This document shows positions 13,447-19,498 of a DNA stretch of 20,246 bases, one piece after another (the first letter of the stretch is position 1; every line of letters begins with the position of its first letter). Position numbers and translations under genes: made by a program. This DNA comes from CAYJXK01 sp964374115. GTDB taxonomy: Bacteria; Patescibacteriota; Patescibacteriia; Magasanikbacterales; UBA922. The stretch spans positions 1 through 20,246 of the forward strand of contig CAYJXK010000013.1 of the NCBI GenBank assembly GCA_964374115.1, given 5' to 3'. The notes below the pieces were generated by a model that saw only the letters and a program-made list of their open reading frames with translations, was not told the DNA's origin and did not search any database.

Positions 13447-13779
13447 ATGAACTATTGGCTATTGGCTATTGGCTATTGGCTATTTGTTTCACCTGTCCAC
13501 GCCCAACATGGCGCTGATGTGATAGCAAAAGCCTCTGGTCTTGACCTCTACCCTTCGGATGTTTCTATCGTTGCCGGAGATGTGATCGGGACAGGATTGT
13601 CACTGGTGGGTGTTCTCTTTTTTGGTCTTATGATTTATGGCGGGCTTCTGTGGATGACGGCACGGGGCAAAGAGGATCAGGAAAAAAAAGCTCTGCAAGT
13701 GCTTACCGCGGCAATCATTGGGCTGGTTATCGTCTTTGGCGCGTACGCGTTTACGAAGTTTGTGCTTGAGCAAGTGTAG
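13447..13779 (+). CDS. Pilin-like exported membrane protein 8 (signal peptide from a 7-bp tandem repeat)
   Basis: This 110-residue protein is the smallest of the array. The signal peptide MNYWLLAIGYWLFVSPVHA is almost wholly encoded by the 7-bp tandem repeat CTATTGG. The head is short (QHGADVIAKASGLDLYP). The hairpin has YGGLLWMTARGKEDQEKKA and is nearest to protein 9. No Shine-Dalgarno is visible before the ATG, which lies 10 bases after the stop of gene 7, so translational coupling is likely. Gain or loss of one 7-bp unit would shift the frame and abolish the protein. Confidence 0.8.
   Translation: MNYWLLAIGYWLFVSPVHAQHGADVIAKASGLDLYPSDVSIVAGDVIGTGLSLVGVLFFGLMIYGGLLWMTARGKEDQEKKALQVLTAAIIGLVIVFGAYAFTKFVLEQV
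13452..13484 (+). repeat. Heptanucleotide tandem repeat CTATTGG x4.7
   Basis: There are four perfect 7-bp units (13452-13479) plus a partial CTATT, starting 5 bases after the first base of the start codon of pilin-like gene 8. The unit length is not a multiple of three. Confidence 0.95.
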
Positions 13780-13849
13780 CGCCACTGTATCACCGTATCA
13801 CGAAACGATTCAAAATGATGAGGTGATTAAGTGATCAAGTGAAAATCGT

Positions 13850-14401
13850 ATGAAAGCAAAGTATTTTACTTTTTTTATTTTCATCGTTTTAGCTGTCACG
13901 ACCATTGGTGTGGCGTCCGTTTCCGCCGATAAATACGGGCTTTTTGAAACGGCAAACAAAGCCGGGTTGCCGCAATATTCCACCAATCCGCTCGAAACCG
14001 CGGGAAATGTGATTGGCACCATACTCTCTCTTGTCGGGGTATTATTTTTTGGCCTCATGATTTTCGGAGGATTTCTTTGGATGACGGCGCATGGCAAAGA
14101 AGATCAGGAAAAGCGCGCGCTCGAGACGATCACGGCCGCTGTGATTGGCATTTTGATTATTTTGGGGTCGTATGCGGTGACGAATTTGGTGTTTAAGAGT
14201 GTGGGGAAAAAGCCGGCAGGACAGCTTGATGCTCCACCCGGGAAAGAAGCGACGGAAATGGGATGTTACTGCTCGCTTGCAGGGATAAATGGGTCGGAGC
14301 CAGAAGAACTGTATCCAAATATTCCGCTGTCACAATGTCAGGATAAGAGTGTCAAAGATCTAGGGGATCTTATCAATTGTTCAGTGAAAGAAATATTGTA
14401 G
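13850..14401 (+). CDS. Pilin-like protein 9 with cysteine-containing C-terminal tail
   Basis: This 183-residue protein has a Phe-rich signal peptide ending near VSADK, a short head (KYGLFETANKAGLPQYST) and the hairpin FGGFLWMTAHGKEDQEKRA followed by AAVIGILIILGSYAVT. Unlike its neighbours it has a C-terminal tail of about 65 residues after the second helix with a GCYCSL motif, two further cysteines (SQCQ and NCS) and a Pro-rich linker (LDAPPGKE). With both termini outside, the tail would be exported. The 70-bp gap before it consists of short repeated words (GTATCAC twice; AAGTGATCAAGTG). Confidence 0.83.
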   Translation: MKAKYFTFFIFIVLAVTTIGVASVSADKYGLFETANKAGLPQYSTNPLETAGNVIGTILSLVGVLFFGLMIFGGFLWMTAHGKEDQEKRALETITAAVIGILIILGSYAVTNLVFKSVGKKPAGQLDAPPGKEATEMGCYCSLAGINGSEPEELYPNIPLSQCQDKSVKDLGDLINCSVKEIL

Positions 14402-14411
14402 TGTTTTGTAT

Positions 14412-14813
14412 ATGATTTTTTCCCGAAGAGTGCGTATCATCGGAGGATGGGGAGGGTATATAGCGGCACTCATGTTTGGCGTCGCACCTGTATTGGCCAA
14501 GAAAACTATCGGCGATGCAGAAGGTTCTTTGAAAAAAGTAGTGGGCAAAACAGGCATCAAGGCAACCAATGTTTCAAGCTATGTAGGAGATGTGATCCAA
14601 CTGCTTCTCCTCGGAGTCGGACTTGCGTTCTTTGTCCTTATGTTCTACGCTGGATTTACATGGTTTACCTCTCGAGGAGAAGAAGAAAAAGTAACCAAAG
14701 CGCGCAAGATGATTATCGCGGCAGTGATCGGGCTTGTGATTGTGAGCGCCGCGTACGCGATTACCATATTTGTGACGAAAGGGTTTATTGGTGGAAACAC
14801 TTCATCACCTTAG
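14412..14813 (+). CDS. Pilin-like exported membrane protein 10
   Basis: This 133-residue protein starts at ATG 14412; a TTG two codons earlier is less likely. The signal peptide has an Arg-rich n-region (MIFSRRVR) and ends near VLAKK. The head is Gly/Lys-rich (about 40 residues, no cysteines). The hairpin has AGFTWFTSRGEEEKVTKARK and AAVIGLVIVSAAYAIT; Phe replaces Met in the usual W-M-T. The 10-base gap after gene 9 indicates the same transcript. Confidence 0.84.
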   Translation: MIFSRRVRIIGGWGGYIAALMFGVAPVLAKKTIGDAEGSLKKVVGKTGIKATNVSSYVGDVIQLLLLGVGLAFFVLMFYAGFTWFTSRGEEEKVTKARKMIIAAVIGLVIVSAAYAITIFVTKGFIGGNTSSP

Positions 14814-14832
14814 AGTGATAAGGTAAAAGTAT

Positions 14833-15234
14833 ATGTTACGAATCAAGCATTTTTCTTTCATTCTGATCATGCTGATAGGCATGGTTATGGTTTCAACCAC
14901 GGCTCTGGCGCAAGACAATCTCGACAATGCGCTGGGGAATCTGGGGAAAACAAAGAAAGAACTTGGAGGAAAGATCGAGGAGGATCCGGCCGTGATCATT
15001 GGGAAGACAATCAATCTGGCGCTTACCTTTGTGGGAGTTATTTTTCTGCTTCTCATGGTCTATGCTGGATTTTTGTGGATGACGGCGCGAGGGAAAGAAG
15101 ATCAGATAACAAAAGCGCGGGATATGATTATTGCGACAGTGATTGGGCTCGTTATTGTCACATCTGCCTACGCGATTACGGTGGTGGTGACAAAACGGTT
15201 TGCTGATACGGCGACATCTCCACCTTCACCGTAA
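14833..15234 (+). CDS. Pilin-like exported membrane protein 11
   Basis: This 133-residue protein has AAGG about 9 bases upstream of the ATG. The signal peptide ends at TALAQ-D. The head is a short charged helix (LDNALGNLGKTKKELGGKIE). The hairpin AGFLWMTARGKEDQITKARD and ATVIGLVIVTSAYAIT is close to the array consensus, and the tail is Thr/Pro/Ser-rich. It lies 19 bp after gene 10 and 14 bp before gene 12. Pairwise similarity suggests that 10, 11 and 12 are one duplicated subgroup. Confidence 0.85.
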   Translation: MLRIKHFSFILIMLIGMVMVSTTALAQDNLDNALGNLGKTKKELGGKIEEDPAVIIGKTINLALTFVGVIFLLLMVYAGFLWMTARGKEDQITKARDMIIATVIGLVIVTSAYAITVVVTKRFADTATSPPSP

Positions 15235-15248
15235 TTGTCCATTCACAT

Positions 15249-15698
15249 ATGTTTTCCCTTTCCAGAATATCGTATTTTCAACTGTCTGTTTTTTGTATTT
15301 TCGTGTTTTCTGTGTTTTTTGTTTTGCCCGTTTCCGCGCTCGAAATCGGCCAAGGTCTCCTCAATAGCGCGGCAAACAGCGCCGGATACGATCCCAATAC
15401 GACCGAGACGTCTTTTGCGTCCACGCTCGGCATTGTAATTAAAGGACTTCTTTCATTTGTCGGGATTATTTTCCTCTCCCTCATGGTCTACGCCGGATTT
15501 CTCTGGATGACCGCTCGGGGAAACGAAGAGCCAGTGACCAAAGCAAAAGATATTATTCGCGCTTCGATTATCGGGCTGATTATTACGCTCGCAGCATATA
15601 GTATTACCAATTTTATTGTGCCAATGCTCGTGGAAAAAGCCGCATCAGGAGAGGCGACGGTGGGAGATTCTGTTTCTACCGTTCCTACTAACTCTTAA
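15249..15698 (+). CDS. Pilin-like protein 12; stop codon lies inside an inverted-repeat element
   Basis: This 149-residue protein has a signal peptide core (CIFVFSVFFVLPVSA) encoded by TTTTCTGTGTTTTT-type simple sequence. The head is Asn/Thr-rich (LNSAANSAGYDPNTTETS). The hairpin reads AGFLWMTARGNEEPVTKAKD and ASIIGLIITLAAYSIT. The last codons (PTNS-stop) are part of the left inverted end of the 183-bp element at 15685-15867, so the natural C terminus may have been replaced when that element inserted. Start ATG 15249 is 14 bases after gene 11 with no clear ribosome binding site. Confidence 0.84.
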   Translation: MFSLSRISYFQLSVFCIFVFSVFFVLPVSALEIGQGLLNSAANSAGYDPNTTETSFASTLGIVIKGLLSFVGIIFLSLMVYAGFLWMTARGNEEPVTKAKDIIRASIIGLIITLAAYSITNFIVPMLVEKAASGEATVGDSVSTVPTNS

Positions 15699-15867
15699 CA
15701 CGTACCTTATCGAATACACAGTATGATTTTGAGTCAGATTCGAAGCCCTGGAGCCGTAAAAAACCGCAGGTGTATCCGTAGATACAGTGAGGATTTTTAT
15801 GGTGAAGGGTGAGAAGGTGACCACAATCATAGGTTGTAGTGTTCAGGTACGTGTTAAGAGTCAGTAG
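15685..15867. mobile_element. 183-bp MITE-like element with 23-bp terminal inverted repeats
   Basis: The ends 15685-15707 and 15845-15867 are reverse complements at 22 of 23 positions; the inner 17 bases ACTCTTAACACGTACCT / AGGTACGTGTTAAGAGT are perfect. Further pairing is possible inside (TATGATTTTG near 15724 with CACAATCATA near 15818) and there is a small hairpin TGTATC-CGTA-GATACA at about 15772-15787. No protein is encoded. Length, terminal repeats and lack of coding capacity fit a MITE or a structured RNA element. No target-site duplication is obvious. Confidence 0.6.
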
Positions 15868-15899
15868 TTTGCCATGATTATGGATTCAAGTCATGTGAA

Positions 15900-16074
15900 G
15901 AATTCATATCGAGTTTTTTCCTCTCGCGCCATCCCATCATTTTTTCTTTGCCTCCAAAACCCGCTCTCGACCTCGCCATACGATCAGATATGGCCCACAG
16001 AGTCGCAGGCAAAGAAAAAGTGATGGGATGGCGCTTGGGAGAGCGCATCAGGCACCGAAACTCGCTATGAGTTC
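15900..16074. repeat. Palindromic repeat copy 3, interrupted by a 27-bp-arm inverted repeat
   Basis: The outer arms GAATTCATATCGAG (15900-15913) and CTCGCTATGAGTTC (16061-16074) pair at 12 of 14 positions and are followed or preceded by the same bases as in the 56-58-bp copies. In the centre, where those copies have a short spacer, this one has arms 15926-15952 and 16008-16034 that are complementary at 26 of 27 positions (the exception could be a G-U pair), plus an inner CCATA / TATGG hairpin. It shares the nested layout of the 208-bp element at 6672. The right arm supplies the likely start codon of pilin-like gene 13. Confidence 0.7.
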
Positions 16075-16555
16075 GAACACAAAAACACAGAAAACACAAA
16101 AACACAGAAAACAGTTTGTTTTTTTGTTTTTTTGTTTTTTTGTTTTTTCTGTGATGCCGGTATTCGCTGAAAAATCAGACCTCACATCTCAAATTCAAGG
16201 GCAGATCAACGCGGTCGTGGGAGCGGAGCCAGGAGAAGCGACACCGAAAGATCCTCGGCTGATAATCGCGCAGGTGGTGCAGGCCATGCTCGCGCTTATG
16301 GGCACGATCTTCATGGTACTCATAATCGCAGCCGGATATTGGCGGCTCACCTCGCATGGAGAAGAAAGCCGGATTGAAAAATCCACCAAGACCATGCAAG
16401 GCGCGGTGATTGGGCTTGCCGTGGTGCTTCTTGCCTACTCAATTACGCTTTTTATCGCCAAAACGGTTCTTGAATCAGCGACGCATAAGAAAGCCCCGCC
16501 ACCAACACCGTATGACGGGGTACAGACAGATCCAACAGCAGGGACGGATTTTTAA
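16067..16555 (+). CDS. Pilin-like protein 13; signal peptide from simple repeats
   Basis: This 162-residue protein probably starts at ATG 16067, the ATG in the right arm of the palindromic repeat; the alternative ATG 16028, also inside the repeat, would add 13 residues. Neither has a clear Shine-Dalgarno. The basic n-region (SSNTKTQKTQKHRKQ) is encoded by AAAAACACAGAAAA-type repeats and the Phe-rich core by a G-T7 repeat; cleavage is near VFAEK. After a short head, the hairpin has AAGYWRLTSHGEESRIEKSTK then GAVIGLAVVLLAYSIT. W-R-L-T replaces the usual W-M-T, and the tail is Pro/Thr-rich. Confidence 0.78.
   Translation: MSSNTKTQKTQKHRKQFVFLFFCFFVFSVMPVFAEKSDLTSQIQGQINAVVGAEPGEATPKDPRLIIAQVVQAMLALMGTIFMVLIIAAGYWRLTSHGEESRIEKSTKTMQGAVIGLAVVLLAYSITLFIAKTVLESATHKKAPPPTPYDGVQTDPTAGTDF
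16081..16148 (+). repeat. Simple-repeat tract: AAAAACACAGAAAA x2 and GTTTTTTT x3
   Basis: The 14-mer AAAAACACAGAAAA occurs at 16081-16094 and 16098-16111; its reverse complement occurs in signal-peptide coding DNA at 8057, 15306, 16601 and 16618. It is followed by three perfect 8-bp units G-T7 (16118-16141) and a partial unit. All of it is coding in pilin-like gene 13. Confidence 0.9.
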
Positions 16556-16560
16556 TTGTT

Positions 16561-17100
16561 ATGTTTTCTCTCTCCAAAACATACTATTTCCACCTATCTC
16601 TTTTCTGTGTTTTTGTGTTTTCTGTGTTTTTTGTTTTTCCCGCTTCTGCCGGTCTTTACGATCAGGAAGAATCCAATAAACAACTCGGCGCCTTTGTAGG
16701 CAAACAAGGCGCGGATCTCGGAGAGGTGGAAGATCCGCGATCAATCACGGCTCTCATAATCAAATCATTTCTGTCTCTTCTTGGTATTGCAACGATTTTT
16801 TACATGATATATGGCGGCTATCTCATTCTCACCTCTGCAGGAGAAGAAGATAAAATAAAAAAGGGACGCACGATTATCGTCGAGGCAGCCATCGCCATCT
16901 TCATTATTTTGTCTGCGTACGGGATTACGCTTCTTGTGGCGCAACTGCTTCAGGGTCAAACCAAACAAGGTTGTGTGGGTCCGGATCCGAATATAGATTA
17001 CGGAAAAGATTCGTTTTTCAAAAATTCATTTTGGAATGAAATTGATTGTCCACCAGAAGGCGGGGGCGTAATAGAGATAGAGGGAGTTGATCTTCAATAA
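16561..17100 (+). CDS. Pilin-like protein 14 (last of the array) with cysteine-bearing tail
   Basis: This 179-residue protein has a signal peptide with a Phe/Val/Cys core ending near PASAG, encoded in part by two copies of TTTTCTGTGTTTTT (16601 and 16618). The head is acidic (DQEESNKQLGAFVGKQGADL). The hairpin GGYLILTSAGEEDKIKKGR and EAAIAIFIILSAYGIT is more divergent than most: I-L-T replaces W-M-T and A-I-A replaces the usual I-G-L. A tail of about 45 residues contains two cysteines and ends in an acidic Gly/Ile stretch. The last 83 bases overlap, on the opposite strand, the 3' end of the glycosyltransferase gene. Confidence 0.82.
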   Translation: MFSLSKTYYFHLSLFCVFVFSVFFVFPASAGLYDQEESNKQLGAFVGKQGADLGEVEDPRSITALIIKSFLSLLGIATIFYMIYGGYLILTSAGEEDKIKKGRTIIVEAAIAIFIILSAYGITLLVAQLLQGQTKQGCVGPDPNIDYGKDSFFKNSFWNEIDCPPEGGGVIEIEGVDLQ

Positions 17101-18175
17101 TATCGAGGATGATCTGCGCGCTCTGTCGTGTTTTCTTTGTCTTTGGTTTCGGAACATCCCATCTTTCGAGCGCATCAAACAGTGTGTCAGCCGTGACCAT
17201 TTTGCCGAGTGACGACCGCTCAAGAAAAGCGGCGTTTTTTGTTTCTTGGCCTGGGAGTGGATCAATAATGAGCATAGGTTTTCCGAGAGCCAGGCATTCA
17301 CTGGTCGTCAATCCACCTGGTTTGGTCACCACAACATCGGCAATCGCCATGTATTCGTGCATTATCTCTGTCCATTGGAGAGGAAGAAATTGAATATGAG
17401 ACGGCGGGGAGAGGCGATTGATTTTTTCAAAAAGTCTGGCATTTTTTCCTGTGATCGCGATAATGGCGCAGGGGAGTGAAAGTTTAAAAAGCCGCGGGAT
17501 GAGCCGATCGAGCTTGGTAAATCCTTGTCCGCCAGAGAGAAGAAGAATCACTTTGTTTCCCGGGTGTATATGATATTGTTTTCTTAATTTTTCAGAAGCT
17601 GGTGTACAAAAAAACGCGGGGTCAACTGGAATTCCGCTCACTGTTACTCTCTCTTTTTCAATTCCTCGTTTCGCTAAATCCCGTTTCATTTCCTCTGTTG
17701 AAACAAAGTAATGATCTGTCGCTTTGGCAATCCAAAATTCATGAAGGGCAAAATCTGTGATGATAGTACTCCAAGATAGATGAGGGTGTGTTTCTCTCAT
17801 GTATGAGAGAACTTGGGCGGCGAATGCATGGGTGCACACGATCGCGTCCCATTTTTCTTTTTTCAAAAACGAAATAAATGGAGTCTTATTGCATTTTTCA
17901 AGAATAGTGATGAGCGTGCGCAAAAGTCCTGGCCCTTCGGCATAATCAGCCATCTGATACATGAACCCCCAAAGTGTCGGTGTTTGTTTGGCAAGAAATG
18001 TATACGAGTTTTGTGTCATTTTTCGAATCCCCTTTGGGCAGTATTGCATGAGATCCACGACAGTGACATCGAGCGTGGGGTAATGAATCTCCGCGCATTT
18101 TTTTATGGCCTCAGCTGCTCGTGTGTGGCCTTCCCCGACTTGAGACACAGAGAGGATCAGGATCTTTTTTGTCAT
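17018..18175 (-). CDS. MGDG-synthase-type glycosyltransferase (MurG/UgtP-like, GT28)
   Basis: This 385-residue membrane-associated glycosyltransferase has an N-terminal MGDG-synthase domain and a C-terminal GT28/GT-B domain. Seen directly: a MTKKILILSVS start strand, the loop VGEGHT (13-18), CTHAF (114-118), SGIPVD (180-185), LLSGGQGF (212-219), TKPGGLTTSE (284-293) with the sugar-nucleotide-binding glutamate, and DPLPGQETKNA (305-315). In known relatives such enzymes transfer galactose or glucose from a UDP-sugar to diacylglycerol, so galU in this window could supply the donor (inference). ATG 18175 is chosen because the frame further upstream runs into tRNA-His. The 3' end overlaps pilin-like gene 14 tail to tail. 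It follows tRNA-His by 25 bases and is probably on its transcript. Confidence 0.9.
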   Translation of the reverse strand: MTKKILILSVSQVGEGHTRAAEAIKKCAEIHYPTLDVTVVDLMQYCPKGIRKMTQNSYTFLAKQTPTLWGFMYQMADYAEGPGLLRTLITILEKCNKTPFISFLKKEKWDAIVCTHAFAAQVLSYMRETHPHLSWSTIITDFALHEFWIAKATDHYFVSTEEMKRDLAKRGIEKERVTVSGIPVDPAFFCTPASEKLRKQYHIHPGNKVILLLSGGQGFTKLDRLIPRLFKLSLPCAIIAITGKNARLFEKINRLSPPSHIQFLPLQWTEIMHEYMAIADVVVTKPGGLTTSECLALGKPMLIIDPLPGQETKNAAFLERSSLGKMVTADTLFDALERWDVPKPKTKKTRQSAQIILDIIEDQLPLSLLRPRLLVDNQFHSKMNF

Positions 18176-18181
18176 ACGAAG

Positions 18182-18203
18182 AAAAAAAACCCGGCACAGG
18201 GGT
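18182..18203 (-). terminator. Possible weak terminator after tRNA-His
   Basis: On the minus strand the tRNA 3' end runs into ACCC-x7-GGGT followed by eight U. The stem is only 4 bp and overlaps the tRNA acceptor, so it may be no terminator at all and only a partial pause before the glycosyltransferase start codon. Confidence 0.25.
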
Positions 18204-18273
18204 GGCCAACGGGAATTGAACCCGTACTGCGAGTTCCACAAACTCGCGTGATAACCATTTCACTATGGCCACC
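18201..18273 (-). tRNA. tRNA-His(GTG)
   Basis: The minus-strand sequence folds into a full cloverleaf: 7-bp acceptor GTGGCCA/TGGCCAC, D stem GTG/CAC, anticodon stem with loop TTGTGGA giving anticodon GTG, and T stem ACGGG/CCCGT with loop TTCAATT. The extra 5' G (18273) faces C73 (18201), the G-1:C73 pair that is the identity element of tRNA-His and that bacteria normally encode. CCA is not encoded, so it must be added enzymatically. Confidence 0.96.
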
Positions 18274-18319
18274 CCTTTACCGATTTTTTTTGTTTACTGT
18301 TTTATCTTAAAGCGCAAAA

Positions 18320-18348
18320 AGTATACCCCAGAAAAGAAGAGAAGTCAA
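18320..18348 (-). promoter_or_regulatory. Promoter for tRNA-His (and probably the glycosyltransferase)
   Basis: Read on the minus strand: TTGACT (18348-18343), a 17-base spacer and TATACT (18325-18320). The predicted start near 18313 lies about 40 bases before the tRNA. No competing promoter is seen between the tRNA and the glycosyltransferase. Confidence 0.8.
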
Positions 18349-18418
18349 TGGTGATTACTCTTTGAACTTCTAGTTTGATACAACGTATAAAACAAATAAA
18401 TTCGCTATCGGCTCTCTG

Positions 18419-19159
18419 TTATTTTTGATCCGCGATCCTTTCAAACGCGCGGAGTACCTCGAGTGGAATGGCGAAGATGACTGTATTTGATTGGTCAGAT
18501 GACAGATCATTAATGGTAGAAAGTGTGCGCAGATGCAATGCGCCAGGTGCGTGAGACAAAACCTCTGCGGCTTTGGCAATATTTTCAGCGGCAATGAGTT
18601 CTCCGCTTGCTTTAATAATCACCGATCGTTTTTCACGTTCCGCCTCTGCTTGCTTGGCAATCACGCGTTGCATGTCATCTGGCAAAATTACGTCTTTGAG
18701 CGCCACACTTCCCACTTTGACGCCCCAGACGTCTGTGGCCGCGTCAATAATTTCTTTGATTTTTTCCGCGGCCGCTTCTCGGTTGGCGAGGAGTTCGTCG
18801 AGCTCCAGCTCACCCACCACATTTCGCATGGTGGTTTGCGCGAGCTGTGACACTGCCATCAAATAATTTTCTACTTCCAAAATCGCTTTCGACGCATCAA
18901 TCACTTTGTAATAAATCACGGCATTGATTTTGGCCGAGATATTATCTTTGGTAATCGCTTCTTGAAATGGCACATCCACGGCTTTCACTCGCATGTCCAC
19001 TTTGGTCATGCTCTGAATCACTGGCAAAATAATGCGCCAGCCCGGATTGATGACTTTGATAAATTTTCCGAGCTGAAACTTCACGCCACGCTGGTATTGG
19101 TTTACCTGGCGGATGGAAATGAAAAGGACGATGACGAAGAGGAAGATGAGGTAGTACAT
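18419..19159 (-). CDS. Slipin/stomatin-like SPFH (band 7) membrane protein
   Basis: This 246-residue protein has a single N-terminal membrane segment (about 2-15) followed by an SPFH domain. Family features include the VNQYQRGVKFQLGKF stretch just after the membrane, the LPVIQSMTKVDMR strand, ITKDNISAKINAVIYYKV, the RNVVGELELDELLANRE helix, GVKVGSVALKDVILPDDM, and a C-terminal coiled coil beginning KQAEAEREKRS. This is the usual bacterial slipin arrangement and length. Such proteins form oligomeric scaffolds at the membrane. NfeD-type proteases, their common partners, are not seen in this window. The start lacks a Shine-Dalgarno, and a predicted transcript start lies only about 12 bases upstream. 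The gene ends about 145 bp before tRNA-His and reads towards it. Confidence 0.93.
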   Translation of the reverse strand: MYYLIFLFVIVLFISIRQVNQYQRGVKFQLGKFIKVINPGWRIILPVIQSMTKVDMRVKAVDVPFQEAITKDNISAKINAVIYYKVIDASKAILEVENYLMAVSQLAQTTMRNVVGELELDELLANREAAAEKIKEIIDAATDVWGVKVGSVALKDVILPDDMQRVIAKQAEAEREKRSVIIKASGELIAAENIAKAAEVLSHAPGALHLRTLSTINDLSSDQSNTVIFAIPLEVLRAFERIADQK

Positions 19160-19177
19160 AGAATGAGATTAAGATGT

Positions 19178-19205
19178 ATTATCGTAGCTCAATAACTTTT
19201 TTCAA
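19178..19205 (-). promoter_or_regulatory. Candidate promoter for the slipin gene
   Basis: On the minus strand: TTGAAA (19205-19200), a 16-base spacer and GATAAT (19183-19178), each one base from consensus. The predicted start near 19171 would leave a leader of about 12 nt. Confidence 0.5.
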
Positions 19206-19322
19206 CACGATGGGGCTTCTTTTTGAAAGTATTTTTTTATGCGCGGCCAACTGGTGATAAAATATACTTTTGGCATCAGATCTTTTTTGTTTTTCATACG
19301 ACAACGATTAGTGAGAATTATT

Positions 19323-19378
19323 GGACTCATAACGAGTCTTTTTTTTGCGCATGAGACACGGAAACTCGCTATGAGTTC
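19323..19378. repeat. Palindromic repeat copy 4
   Basis: GGACTCATAACGAG (19323-19336) and CTCGCTATGAGTTC (19365-19378) pair at 12 of 14 positions around a T8 run and the shared GAGACACGGAAA centre. It lies in the 339-bp gene-free stretch (19160-19498) between the slipin gene and the IS30-type transposase. Apart from the slipin promoter and the IS leader hairpin I see nothing else in that stretch. Confidence 0.75.
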
Positions 19379-19454
19379 ATTTACTCATGATAGCATTTTT
19401 TTACGATAAAAACAAGGGTACGATTTTCCTCGCAGTAGTCTAATCTAAATGCAC

Positions 19455-19492
19455 CACCTTAATGGTAAAATATGGCTTTATCCATAAAGGTG
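19455..19492 (+). promoter_or_regulatory. Hairpin masking the transposase ribosome binding site
   Basis: CACCTTAATGG (19455-19465) and CCATAAAGGTG (19482-19492) pair at 10 of 11 positions. The right arm contains the AAGGTG ribosome binding site, 6 bases before the ATG at 19499. This resembles the structures that insertion sequences use to block translation from read-through mRNA. It could also contain the left terminal inverted repeat of the element. Confidence 0.5.
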
Positions 19493-19498
19493 ATAGGT

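Noticed and set aside
17813..18310. Plus-strand open frame of 165 codons opposite the glycosyltransferase and tRNA-His
   Set aside because: It runs antisense through both the glycosyltransferase and the tRNA gene, and no domain is recognisable.
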